The notes under the pieces are model-generated. The model was not told where the DNA came from. It was given only the letters and a program-made list of their open reading frames with translations, and searched no databases. Made by a program: the position numbers and the translations under genes. Positions 8,130 through 15,959 of a stretch of DNA of 64,000 nt are shown piece by piece (the first letter of the stretch is position 1; each line of letters opens with the position of its first letter). Origin of the DNA: Myxococcus landrumus (lineage in GTDB: Bacteria > Myxococcota > Myxococcia > Myxococcales > Myxococcaceae); assembly GCF_017301635.1 (NCBI RefSeq), contig NZ_CP071091.1:8362501-8426500 (forward strand), written 5' to 3'.

Positions 8130-9656
8130 CTAGCGGCCGCCGTTGTGGACGTGGAAGGTCAGCTTCTTGCCGAAGACGCGGCGGAAGTGGGCCATCTCCC
8201 GCTCCGCGTTCCACAGCTCCAGGTCCACGGGCTGGCGCGCGTGCAGGTGCAGGGCGACTCCGTCGCGGCCGTTGGTGGCCTTGAAGTCCTTGATGGGCTG
8301 GTGGTGGCTGTGGTCCAGCGCGTTGGCCAGCCGCAGCAGGGTGGCGAGCTTGCGCACGGTGCGAGCCTCGAGCGGCGTCAGGCCCGTCATGCCGGAGTGC
8401 GCCAGCTCCGGCGGACTGCGCCGGTGGTAGCGCGCGACGCGGGCCACCAGCTCCCGCTCGCGGTCCGCCAGGCCCGGGATGTCCGAGTTGCGGATGAGGT
8501 AGTACGTGTGCTTGTGGTGACGCTCGTAGTTGATGGCGTGGCCGATGTCGTGGAGCAGCGCGGCCGCCTCGAGGTGCGGGCGCACCGACAGCGGGAGCTG
8601 GTGCAGGGCGGCCAGGTCATCGAAGAGCGTCAGCGCCAGGGACGCCACCTGTCGCGCGTGCTTCTCGTCGAAGTGGAAGCGCTCGCCCATGGCGATGGCC
8701 GCGTCCGCCAGGCTGTGGTCCTCCGACTGGTGCTGCGCGTCCTGCCGGTAGAGCAGGTCCACGAGGATGCCGTCGCGCAGGCCCCGGTTGACGACGCTGA
8801 CGGACTCGACGCCCAGGTACTTCGCCACGCCCTCCAGGATGACGGCGCCCGCGACGATGATATCCGCGCGCTTGGGGTCGAAGCGCTTGCGCCGGCGGTC
8901 CGGAGGCATCTGCGCCAGCGTCTCCACCGTCTGGGTGAGCTGGCGCACGGTGGCGTTGCCGCTGCTCTCGGTGGAGGCGAAGGACACCACCGCGTTGATG
9001 GTGCCAGAGGAGCCCAGCGCCACCCGGGGCAGGTGCGGCAGCTTCGGGGGCAGCGTCTTGCCCAGCACCTCCGACACGAAGCCGCGCATGATGCGCAGTT
9101 GCTTGGACGTCACGGTGCGGGAGGCGTCGAAGACCTCCGTGAGCCGCACCGAGCCCAGGCCCAGGCTCCACAGGTTGTCGGGCTTCTCGCCCACGGCGGT
9201 GGCCACCTCGGTGCTGCCGCCGCCGATGTCGATGAGCAGCGAGCGCGTGCCCGGGGGCTTTCTGTGCAGCACGCCCAGGCAGATGAGGCGCGCTTCCTCC
9301 TTGCCGCTGACGACCTCCAGGTTGAGGCCCGACTCGTCGCGCACGCGCTGGACGATGTCCGCGCTGTTGCGAGCCTCTCGCAGGGCGCTGGTGGCCACCG
9401 CGCGCACCTGGGCCTTGTGGCGGCGGCAGAGCGCGGCATAGCGGCGCAGGGTGGACAGGAGCCGCTGGGCGGTCTCCTCGGGCATGGTGCCGGTGGCGAA
9501 GACGCCCTCGCCGGGGCGGATGGGGTCGCGCTCCTGGTGCAGCGTCTCGAGCGCCCCGTCGGCATCGGGCCGCGCGAGCTCCAGGCGCACGGCGTTGGTC
9601 CCCACATCGATGGCTGCGAGGACGGGCTGGATGGGGTGGCGGCTGGGCATGGGCAA
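8130..9656 (-). CDS. ppx: Exopolyphosphatase / guanosine pentaphosphatase (Ppx/GppA) with HD domain
   Basis: 508 residues, the usual length for the two-domain Ppx/GppA form. The ASKHA ATPase-like half opens with A-I-D-V-G-T-N-A-V-R-L and carries the second phosphate loop D-I-G-G-G-S-T-E-V near residue 150. From about 310 an HD-type domain follows (A-A-L-L-H-D-I-G-H, then Y-H-R-R-S-P-P). The enzyme hydrolyses polyphosphate from its end or converts pppGpp to ppGpp, linking phosphate reserves to the stringent response, which drives development in myxobacteria. It is transcribed with the phospholipase D-like gene upstream, 96 bp away, but no shared pathway is evident. Confidence 0.88.
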   Translation of the reverse strand: MPMPSRHPIQPVLAAIDVGTNAVRLELARPDADGALETLHQERDPIRPGEGVFATGTMPEETAQRLLSTLRRYAALCRRHKAQVRAVATSALREARNSADIVQRVRDESGLNLEVVSGKEEARLICLGVLHRKPPGTRSLLIDIGGGSTEVATAVGEKPDNLWSLGLGSVRLTEVFDASRTVTSKQLRIMRGFVSEVLGKTLPPKLPHLPRVALGSSGTINAVVSFASTESSGNATVRQLTQTVETLAQMPPDRRRKRFDPKRADIIVAGAVILEGVAKYLGVESVSVVNRGLRDGILVDLLYRQDAQHQSEDHSLADAAIAMGERFHFDEKHARQVASLALTLFDDLAALHQLPLSVRPHLEAAALLHDIGHAINYERHHKHTYYLIRNSDIPGLADRERELVARVARYHRRSPPELAHSGMTGLTPLEARTVRKLATLLRLANALDHSHHQPIKDFKATNGRDGVALHLHARQPVDLELWNAEREMAHFRRVFGKKLTFHVHNGGR

Positions 9657-9752
9657 GCGCGCGTCAGTGTAGAGCCTCGGGCGCGCCCGCGCAGCACGAC
9701 ATGCGGGAGCGCGCCCCGCGACGTGCCTCCGGGTGACGGAAGCGTGACGGCC

Positions 9753-10895
9753 TCAACGTTTGCGGCGCCGTCCCATGAAGCTGGCGAAGCGCTCGGCGAA
9801 GCGGGCCACCGCCAGCCCGACGACGTCCAGCATCCACCGCTGGAAGGGGGAGCGCGTGCAGTGCTCGCGCAGGACGTGGCGGGCCAGGGCGATGTGCTTG
9901 TCCAGCCACAGGACGGCCTGCCCGGCGACGTGCGGCTCCTGGACCTCCACCAGCGTCTCCAGGTTCACCAGCGAGAGCGGGTCCAGGTTGAAGCTGCCCA
10001 CCAGCAGCGTCCGCCCGTCCACCACCGCCGCCTTGGCGTGCAGGGTGGAGTCCGTCCACTCGTGGATGTCCACCCCCGCGTGGAGGAACGTGTTGTACAG
10101 CCGCATCGTCGCGGCGCGGGCGAACACCACGTCGCTGCGGCCTGCGAGCAGGAGCGACACCTTCACGCCCCGGCGCGCCGCGCGCGTCAGCGCCTTCACG
10201 AAGCCGGTGTCCGGGAGGAAGTAGGCGTGGGCGAGCGTCACCGTGTGCTTCGCGCCGTCGATGGCGGACAGGTAGCGTTTGCGCAGCCGGTGGCCGCCGC
10301 TGAAGCCGGACAGCAGCAGGCTCACCGCGCCGGACTTCAGCTCCGCCGCGCCCGCCGTCAGGTTCGCGCCCAGCTGCCGGCAGATGTCCCCCCTCAGCTC
10401 CACGGCCAGGTCCGCCCACCCGGGCACGTCGCCCTGGGCCGCGTAGGCATCGCCGATGTTGATGCCGCCCAGGAACGCCACCGTGTCGTCGACGAGGAGA
10501 ATCTTGCGGTGGTTGCGCCACGCGCGGCCCAGGAACAGCGACGTGAGCGGGTTGTACACGCGCACCTTCACGCCCGCGGCCCGCAGCGTTTCGGTGAGCG
10601 CGGCGCTGTGGCCGATGCTGCCCCAGCCATCCACCACCACCTTCACCGACACGCCCCGCTTCGCCGCGGCCACCAGCGCGTCGACGAAGCGCGCGCCCAC
10701 GCCCTCGCGCTCGAAGGTGTAGACCTCCAGGTGGATGCGCTCCCGGGCGAAGGAGAGGGCCTCCAGCATCCGGGGGAACGCCTCCGTGCCGCCATTGAGC
10801 AGCGTGCAGTCCTCCGTCTCCCGGGGCCTGTTCAGGGCCGGTGAGGCGACGGCGGGCACGGGCAGCGGTGGAGGCGGGACGGCATCGGTGCGCAT
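9753..10895 (-). CDS. Phospholipase D superfamily protein, cardiolipin synthase B-like
   Basis: 380 residues with two PLD half-domains. The first active site is N-H-R-K-I-L-L-V-D-D near residue 140, the second L-H-A-K-A-A-V-V-D-G with downstream G-S-F-N near 305; both are complete HxKxxxxD motifs. There is no N-terminal membrane pair, which places it with ClsB-type rather than ClsA-type synthases. The C-terminal 40 residues are amphipathic and basic, ending G-R-R-R-K-R, and suit peripheral membrane binding. The expected reaction is phosphatidyl transfer between phospholipids to form cardiolipin; other PLD transferase activities are possible. Confidence 0.85.
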   Translation of the reverse strand: MRTDAVPPPPLPVPAVASPALNRPRETEDCTLLNGGTEAFPRMLEALSFARERIHLEVYTFEREGVGARFVDALVAAAKRGVSVKVVVDGWGSIGHSAALTETLRAAGVKVRVYNPLTSLFLGRAWRNHRKILLVDDTVAFLGGINIGDAYAAQGDVPGWADLAVELRGDICRQLGANLTAGAAELKSGAVSLLLSGFSGGHRLRKRYLSAIDGAKHTVTLAHAYFLPDTGFVKALTRAARRGVKVSLLLAGRSDVVFARAATMRLYNTFLHAGVDIHEWTDSTLHAKAAVVDGRTLLVGSFNLDPLSLVNLETLVEVQEPHVAGQAVLWLDKHIALARHVLREHCTRSPFQRWMLDVVGLAVARFAERFASFMGRRRKR

Positions 10896-10978
10896 GACGC
10901 ACCCACCCTACAACTCTCCAGCGGGGAGCGGGACGCGCCCAGGGTGCCTGTGGGCGCGCTCACCGAGCCACGCGGGCT

Positions 10979-11191
10979 TCACCCGTCGTGCTTGCGTGCG
11001 CCCTTGCCCTTGCCCTTGTGCCGGCACTCGTCGCCATCCCAGTACTGGCTCGGGTGACAGTCCTTGCTGTTCCGCTTGGACTTCTTCGACTTGGGCGGAT
11101 GCGAGTCGTGGTGGTCGTGATGGGAGCGGTGGACGATGCAGCCCCCGAGTGTGCAGAGGGCGAGGAGGGGGACGAGCAGGCGAAGGGTCAT
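10979..11191 (-). CDS. Small His/Lys-rich lipoprotein
   Basis: 70 residues. A lipoprotein signal peptide with lipobox L-G-G-C (Cys 18) is followed by a mature part of about 50 residues rich in His, Lys, Ser and Asp (H-R-S-H-H-D-H-H-D-S-H) and two Cys (D-C-H-P ... D-E-C-R) that could pair. It reads W-D-G-D-E-C-R, a motif common in short myxobacterial Cys-rich lipoproteins. The His cluster could bind metal, but this is inference. It is divergent from the Ser/Thr kinase gene at 11299. Confidence 0.7.
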   Translation of the reverse strand: MTLRLLVPLLALCTLGGCIVHRSHHDHHDSHPPKSKKSKRNSKDCHPSQYWDGDECRHKGKGKGARKHDG

Positions 11192-11298
11192 GAGTGCGCG
11201 GGGGGAAAGTCAGTGTACCTGGAGTCCGGACCCGCCTGTGGTGGGAGTGGCCACGTGAGACATCGACGGTCCGTGTCCAGTTCTGTAGCCTCTCTCCC

Positions 11299-12387
11299 GT
11301 GCCTTCCGCAGAGAAAGCCGTCCGTCATCGCAAGATTGGCGCGTATCGAGTGCTCGGGGAGTTGGGCCGAGGTGGCATGGCCGTCGTGTATCGCGGCCTC
11401 CACGAGATGATTCAGCGCGAGGTGGCCATCAAGGAATTGCTGCCGGAGGGCAAGCGAGACAAGGAGACGTTGTCGCGCTTCCGGCGGGAGTCGCTCGCGC
11501 TGGCCGCCTTCCGTCACCAGAACATCGTCACGCTCTACGACCTGGTGGAGAAGAACGACAGCCTGTTCATGGTGATGGAGCTGGTGGACGGGCCCACGCT
11601 GCACACGCTCATCCGCGAGGGGCCGCTGCCGGCGGACGTCACGGGCGTCATCGCCGCGCGCATCGCCAGCGCGCTGGACCACGCGCACTTCCGTCAAATC
11701 ATCCACCGCGACCTGAAGCCGGCCAACGTCATGCTCACCAAGTCCGGTGACGTGAAGCTGATGGACTTCGGCATCGCCAAGGACGTGGGCCTGGAGGCGC
11801 TCACCCAGGCGGGCATGGCGGTGGGCACGCCCTCGTACATGTCTCCGGAGCAGGTGACGGGCGCGCCGCTGGATGGCCGCACCGACATCTTCTCGTTGGG
11901 CGTGCTGCTCTACGAGGCCCTCTCCGGCGCGCGTCCCTTCCACGGCAAGACGGCGGGCGAGGTCTTCGCGAAGATTCGCGACGGCAAGTACACGCCGCTC
12001 AACAAGGTGGCGCCCAACGTGCCCTCGCCGCTGGTGCGCATCATCCAGCGCGCCATGGAGGTGAAGCCCGAGGACCGCTTCCCGGACGCCGCCGCCATGC
12101 GCCGCGAACTGGACGTCTTCCTGGCCCAGGAGGTCCCGGTGTCCCATGCGGGGCTGCTGGTGGCCTTCCTGCGCCACCGCCAGAAGCTGACGGACACGGA
12201 GGCGCAGCAGCTCATGCGGCCCCAGGAGCTGGACGCCGTGGTGGAGGGCTTCGACACCTCGCGCTCCCGCTCCGGTGGGCTGCTCAAGTGGGCGCTGACC
12301 GCGCTGATTCTGGCGTCCGCGGCGGGAACCGGCCTTTACTTCACCCAGGCGCAGTGGGCGCCGTTCGTGCAACAGCTCACCCGCTAG
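11299..12387 (+). CDS. Ser/Thr protein kinase with C-terminal membrane anchor
   Basis: 362 residues from the GTG at 11299. The frame extends upstream to 11194, but that part overlaps the divergent promoter region and lacks kinase homology. The Hanks-type kinase domain spans about 12-270: G-R-G-G-M-A-V-V-Y, A-I-K-E, catalytic H-R-D-L-K-P-A-N, M-D-F-G and S-P-E. A linker and one membrane span (A-L-T-A-L-I-L-A-S-A-A-G-T-G-L-Y-F, near 335-351) follow, leaving a short outer tail with no sensor domain. All catalytic residues are present, so it should be active. The tiny membrane protein 18 bp downstream is probably co-transcribed. Confidence 0.88.
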   Translation: MPSAEKAVRHRKIGAYRVLGELGRGGMAVVYRGLHEMIQREVAIKELLPEGKRDKETLSRFRRESLALAAFRHQNIVTLYDLVEKNDSLFMVMELVDGPTLHTLIREGPLPADVTGVIAARIASALDHAHFRQIIHRDLKPANVMLTKSGDVKLMDFGIAKDVGLEALTQAGMAVGTPSYMSPEQVTGAPLDGRTDIFSLGVLLYEALSGARPFHGKTAGEVFAKIRDGKYTPLNKVAPNVPSPLVRIIQRAMEVKPEDRFPDAAAMRRELDVFLAQEVPVSHAGLLVAFLRHRQKLTDTEAQQLMRPQELDAVVEGFDTSRSRSGGLLKWALTALILASAAGTGLYFTQAQWAPFVQQLTR

Positions 12388-12405
12388 AGTGGGAGGAGGC
12401 AGTCC

Positions 12406-12600
12406 ATGGGCCGCATCGTCACCTTCGTGCTGGGCTTCGGCGTACTTGTCGCGGGAGCTTGGTATGTCCTCCAGCGCCCGGCGAAGACGGACCCGGAGGC
12501 CGCCGCCGCGCGGCGCCTGGAGAACGTCCACAAGGCCGCGGACCGGCTGGAGACGGACCTCAACAAGAAGGCCGACGCGATTTTCGACAAGGTGGAGTGA
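12406..12600 (+). CDS. Small membrane protein with coiled-coil tail
   Basis: 64 residues: a membrane span at 4-22 (I-V-T-F-V-L-G-F-G-V-L-V-A-G-A-W-Y-V-L), then a charged helical tail with heptad spacing (A-A-R-R-L-E-N-V-H-K-A-A-D-R-L-E-T-D-L). GGAGG lies 8 nt upstream of the start. The 18-bp gap to the kinase suggests the same transcript and perhaps a membrane partner for it. I do not recognise a family. Confidence 0.65.
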   Translation: MGRIVTFVLGFGVLVAGAWYVLQRPAKTDPEAAAARRLENVHKAADRLETDLNKKADAIFDKVE

Positions 12601-12611
12601 GACGAGCACCG

Positions 12612-12631
12612 GGGGCGGCGCTCGTCGCCCC
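12612..12631. terminator. Hairpin between convergent genes
   Basis: The stem GGGGCG/CGCCCC (12612-12617 with 12626-12631) with an 8-nt loop lies between the small membrane protein and queF. It is short and lacks a U-run on either strand. Confidence 0.4.
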
Positions 12632-12639
12632 GGGGCTGG

Positions 12640-12996
12640 CTACTTCTTCTCGTGCGTGACGGTGACGATGGTGCCGATGCCACCGCGCACGAACCAGTCG
12701 CCCACCACCGTGAGCTTGCGCGGCTGGATGGCCTTGATGATGTCGTCCGCGATGGTGTTGGTGACCTTCTCGTGGAAGGCCCCCTCATTGCGGTACGCCC
12801 ACAGGTAGAGCTTCAGGCTCTTCAGCTCGATGCAGCCCTGGTCCGGGACATACGTAATCTTGAACCGGGCGAAGTCCGGCTGGCCGGTGAGCGGGCAGAG
12901 GCAGGTGAACTCGGGGCAGTCGAACGCGATTTCGTAGTCGCGGTCGGGCGCCGGGTTGGGGAAGGTCTGGAGTTCCTTGGTGGGCTGCGAAGGCAT
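12640..12996 (-). CDS. queF: NADPH-dependent 7-cyano-7-deazaguanine (preQ0) reductase
   Basis: 118 residues from ATG 12996 (an in-frame ATG at 13032 would add 12 residues of no family similarity). This is the short, single-domain type I QueF. The catalytic Cys is in F-T-C-L-C-P-L-T-G-Q-P-D near residue 32. The signature E-L-K-S-L-K-L-Y with downstream F-H-E binds substrate and NADPH. It reduces the nitrile of preQ0 to preQ1 in queuosine biosynthesis. No other queuosine precursor gene adjoins it; the QueA-like gene at 5711 is on the other strand and in another operon. Confidence 0.92.
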   Translation of the reverse strand: MPSQPTKELQTFPNPAPDRDYEIAFDCPEFTCLCPLTGQPDFARFKITYVPDQGCIELKSLKLYLWAYRNEGAFHEKVTNTIADDIIKAIQPRKLTVVGDWFVRGGIGTIVTVTHEKK

Positions 12997-13160
12997 GGCG
13001 GTGTCGTCTAGCACACCGGGGCTAGGTGTCATCCACGACGTGGCCCCTGGCCCGCACGGAGGCCCTGGGACGGCACTGTCGGCCCCTCAACGGGGCGGCC
13101 GTCCACCACTGGCGAATGCGGGGGGCGGGCCGGTTGAGCGCTTCCCGTGGGGTTCATAAT

Positions 13161-13188
13161 CGAGAAAAGGCCTCCGCCACCTTTCTCG
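13161..13188. other. Inverted repeat before the hybrid kinase
   Basis: CGAGAAA (13161-13167) and TTTCTCG (13182-13188) form a 7-bp perfect inverted repeat 5 nt before the ATG of the histidine kinase. It could be an operator or a leader hairpin covering the ribosome site. Confidence 0.35.
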
Positions 13189-13193
13189 AGCAC

Positions 13194-15113
13194 ATGACGC
13201 TTCCCCCTGATGTCGAAGAAGCCCTCTCGTGCCTGCCTCAAGCGCTGGCGCGCGTCGGTCATGACTTATCCGTCCAGTGGTTCGAGCCGGGCTTCGCCAC
13301 GAAGACCGGCATGGCGCTGCGCGTGGGCACCAGCCTCCTGGACGTGCTCGAGCAGGGCCGGAGCCTGGACGCCGTCGAGCAGGCCATCCGCGAGGGCCGA
13401 GGCCACACCGGGCACGTCATCACCCGCGCGCTGCATCAGGTCCGGGTGCAGGTGAAGCCGGGGCGGGAGGACGAGACGCCAGGGGCCTGGCTGGTGGTGG
13501 AGTCCTCGGGGGTGGACGACGAGGGGGCCTTCTCGTTGGCGGTGCGGGAGATTGCGCGGGCGGTGGGCGAGACGCTGGAGGTGGACAACGTCTGCGCGGC
13601 GGCGGTGGTGGCGCTGGTGCGCTGCGCCCAGGTCCGGCGCGCGGAGGTCTACCTCTGCGAGGAGGACGGCGCGGAGCTGCGCCGCGCGGCCATCTCGGAC
13701 CTGGCGGGGGGCGAGGCCCCGGAGGACACGTTCGCCCCGGAGGATGATCCTTTCCGGCAGGCGCTGGCCCTGCGGCAGGCGCAGCTGGGCATCCAGCGCG
13801 GGTATGGGGATTCGCTGGGCTCCATCTTCGCGGCGGTGCCGCTGTGCGCGCCGCGCCGGACGGTGGGGTTGCTGCTGCTCTACAAGGAGCAGGGCTCGTC
13901 CTTCTCCGCGCGGGAGCTGGAGCTGTGGACGGCGGCGGCCAACCAGCTCGCGGTGGCGGTGGAGAACGCCCGGCTCTTGAGGGAGGCGAAGGCGGCGCTC
14001 CAGGTGCGCGAGGAGTTCATGTCCATCGCGAGCCACGAGCTGAAGACGCCGCTCACGCCGTTGAAGCTGGGGCTGTACACCATGGAGCGCAGGCTCTCCA
14101 CGGGGCAGCCATTGGAGCTGGCCACGGTGCTGAAGTCCAAGCGGCAGGTGGACCGTCTGGCGGGGTTGGTGGATGACCTGCTGGATGCGTCCAGGTTGGA
14201 TGCGGGAAAGCTGGCGCTGGAGCTGGCGCCGCTGGAGGTGGGGCAGCTGGTGGCGGAGGTGGTGGACCACTTCCGCGCGGCCTTCGAGCGACCCTTCTCC
14301 GTGGACGTGCCGCGCGAGCGCGTCTGGGTGCGAGGAGACCGGGACCGGCTGGAGCAGGTGCTGGTGAACCTGCTGGAGAACGCGCACAAGTACAGCCCGC
14401 CGGGGGAGCCCATCGCGGTGAAGGTGGAGCGGCTGGTGGGCGAGTCGCGCATCCACGTCCAGGACCACGGCATTGGCATCCCCGGCGCGGACCAGTCCCA
14501 GGTGTTCCAGCGCTTCTACCGGGCGCGCAACGTGTCGCACCGCAACTTCGGAGGGCTGGGGCTGGGGCTGTTCATCAGCCACTCCATCGCCAGACTGCAC
14601 GGCGGGGCGCTGACGCTGGCGAGCGCGGAGGGGCACGGGAGCACCTTCACCGTGAGCCTGCCGCGCATGCCGCCGCACGAGGTGAAGCGGCTGCCCCGCC
14701 GGGTGCTGCTGCTGGACGAGGACGCCGCGCAGGAGGCCCTGGCGGAGCGGGTGCTGTGCGCGGAGGGGTTCGACGTGCTCACCTCGAGGGCGGGCGCGGA
14801 CGCGCTGCGCCGGGCCACGCACCTGCCGGTGGACCTCATCGTGCTGTCCACCTCGCTGACGCACGGGCCCGCGGGGCTGTTCCTGGAGACGTTCGCCACG
14901 CTCCCTCGCGCCCGGCCGGTGCCCATCCTGCTGGCGGGAGACGCGCGGCCGTGGTGGGCGCAGGAGGGCACGTCGCTGTGCTCGCGGCCGTACGTGGCCG
15001 ATGAGCTGGTGGCGCGCGTGCGCAACGTGCTGACGCAGGAGCGGCGCAGGAGCGTGGGCATCACCCCCGCCGTGGGCGAGGGGGCTCCCGTGGGGCTGCT
15101 GCCTCGCGTGTGA
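13194..15113 (+). CDS. Hybrid GAF histidine kinase with degenerate receiver domain
   Basis: 639 residues from ATG 13194. There is no membrane span, so it is a cytoplasmic sensor. A GAF domain lies at about 125-270, followed by HisKA with phospho-His in S-I-A-S-H-E-L-K-T-P (near 283) and HATPase_c with N-box L-L-E-N-A-H-K, D-H-G-I-G-I and G-L-G-L-G-L-F. The last 110 residues fold like a receiver but are worn. The acidic pair D-E-D remains, yet the phospho-acceptor Asp position reads V-L-S-T-S and the conserved Lys is Arg in S-R-P-Y. The kinase should therefore be active while the receiver cannot accept phosphate in the usual way. A separate response regulator is presumably the target; none adjoins. 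Confidence 0.87.
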   Translation: MTLPPDVEEALSCLPQALARVGHDLSVQWFEPGFATKTGMALRVGTSLLDVLEQGRSLDAVEQAIREGRGHTGHVITRALHQVRVQVKPGREDETPGAWLVVESSGVDDEGAFSLAVREIARAVGETLEVDNVCAAAVVALVRCAQVRRAEVYLCEEDGAELRRAAISDLAGGEAPEDTFAPEDDPFRQALALRQAQLGIQRGYGDSLGSIFAAVPLCAPRRTVGLLLLYKEQGSSFSARELELWTAAANQLAVAVENARLLREAKAALQVREEFMSIASHELKTPLTPLKLGLYTMERRLSTGQPLELATVLKSKRQVDRLAGLVDDLLDASRLDAGKLALELAPLEVGQLVAEVVDHFRAAFERPFSVDVPRERVWVRGDRDRLEQVLVNLLENAHKYSPPGEPIAVKVERLVGESRIHVQDHGIGIPGADQSQVFQRFYRARNVSHRNFGGLGLGLFISHSIARLHGGALTLASAEGHGSTFTVSLPRMPPHEVKRLPRRVLLLDEDAAQEALAERVLCAEGFDVLTSRAGADALRRATHLPVDLIVLSTSLTHGPAGLFLETFATLPRARPVPILLAGDARPWWAQEGTSLCSRPYVADELVARVRNVLTQERRRSVGITPAVGEGAPVGLLPRV

Positions 15114-15116
15114 GGC

Positions 15117-15866
15117 TCAGGCCCCCTGCGAGAGGATGCGGAAGTCCACGGGCTTGATGCCCGTGCGCTCCAGGACCTCGCGCACCCGGGGATGGAGGAA
15201 GGTGGCCAGCTCCACCTCGCGCTGCGCGGCGTAGCTGCTCTTGAGCGTCTCGGGGCGGTGGCCCGGGTGGCACATCAGCTCGATGATGCCCTCGCCCGGC
15301 AGCGTCACCAGCTCCGACTCCAGCCGGTCCAGCGTCCAGTAGGGCTCCGCGCCCGTGTCGCCCAGGAAGTGCGTGTTGGTGGCCACCCCCCGGGTCTTCA
15401 GCGTGTGGCGCATGATGGAGTCGACCGAGCGCACCGGGAGCTTCTCCGCCGCCGCCACGCGCGCCAGCCCCTCGAGCACCTCGGCGTGGAGGTGGAGGTG
15501 GCGGTGCACATCCACGTGCGTGGCGGCCTGGCCCGTCAGCGCCTTGAAGCGCGCGAGCTGGGCGCGGGTCTCCGCTTCCACCACGTCGGCGGGGAGGCTG
15601 GCGGCGCGCGGCTCCGTGAAGTTTCCGTCCGCGCCCAGGTGCTCCTTCGGGAAGTCGCTCCACACGGGCGCGCCCCGGCACAGGTTCAGGTGCAGCCCCA
15701 GGGACAGGCCCGAGGCCTCCCGGCCGGCGGCCTCGGAGTGGGGCATGTTGACCATGAGGGTGGCGGAGGAGACCACTCCCTCGCGCATGGCTTGGAGGAC
15801 GCCTCGGCTGACGGCGGGGTCGATGCCCAGGTCATCGGCGTTGATGATGAGGGCGCGTGTGCCCAT
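15117..15866 (-). CDS. YdjC/ChbG-family carbohydrate deacetylase
   Basis: 249 residues from ATG 15866 (an upstream in-frame extension to 15908 lacks similarity). It opens with the family signature I-I-N-A-D-D-L-G, whose Asp pair binds metal. H-V-D-V-H-R-H-L-H near residue 118 supplies further His ligands, and E-L-M-C-H-P-G-H lies near 205. YdjC-type enzymes remove acetyl groups from N-acetylated sugars such as chito-oligosaccharides; HpnK, a relative, acts in hopanoid modification. The substrate here is open. It is convergent with the hybrid kinase (3 bp between stops). Confidence 0.82.
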   Translation of the reverse strand: MGTRALIINADDLGIDPAVSRGVLQAMREGVVSSATLMVNMPHSEAAGREASGLSLGLHLNLCRGAPVWSDFPKEHLGADGNFTEPRAASLPADVVEAETRAQLARFKALTGQAATHVDVHRHLHLHAEVLEGLARVAAAEKLPVRSVDSIMRHTLKTRGVATNTHFLGDTGAEPYWTLDRLESELVTLPGEGIIELMCHPGHRPETLKSSYAAQREVELATFLHPRVREVLERTGIKPVDFRILSQGA

Positions 15867-15959
15867 GGAATGGCTCCGGAGCGTCTTGTGGCGTTCTCCC
15901 GGGAACACTCAGGCCGGAACCCGCCGGTCGAGAGGGAACCCAGGGCACATGGGGGGAAG

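Noticed and set aside
7791..10844. Very long open frame (over 1000 codons) on the plus strand opposite the ADH, Ppx and PLD-like genes
   Set aside because: His/Arg/Gln/Val-rich shadow caused by the third-position GC bias of real minus-strand genes; it crosses three complete genes and has no domain.
12996..13032. Longer start for queF
   Set aside because: The extra 12 residues have no family counterpart and no ribosome site precedes them.
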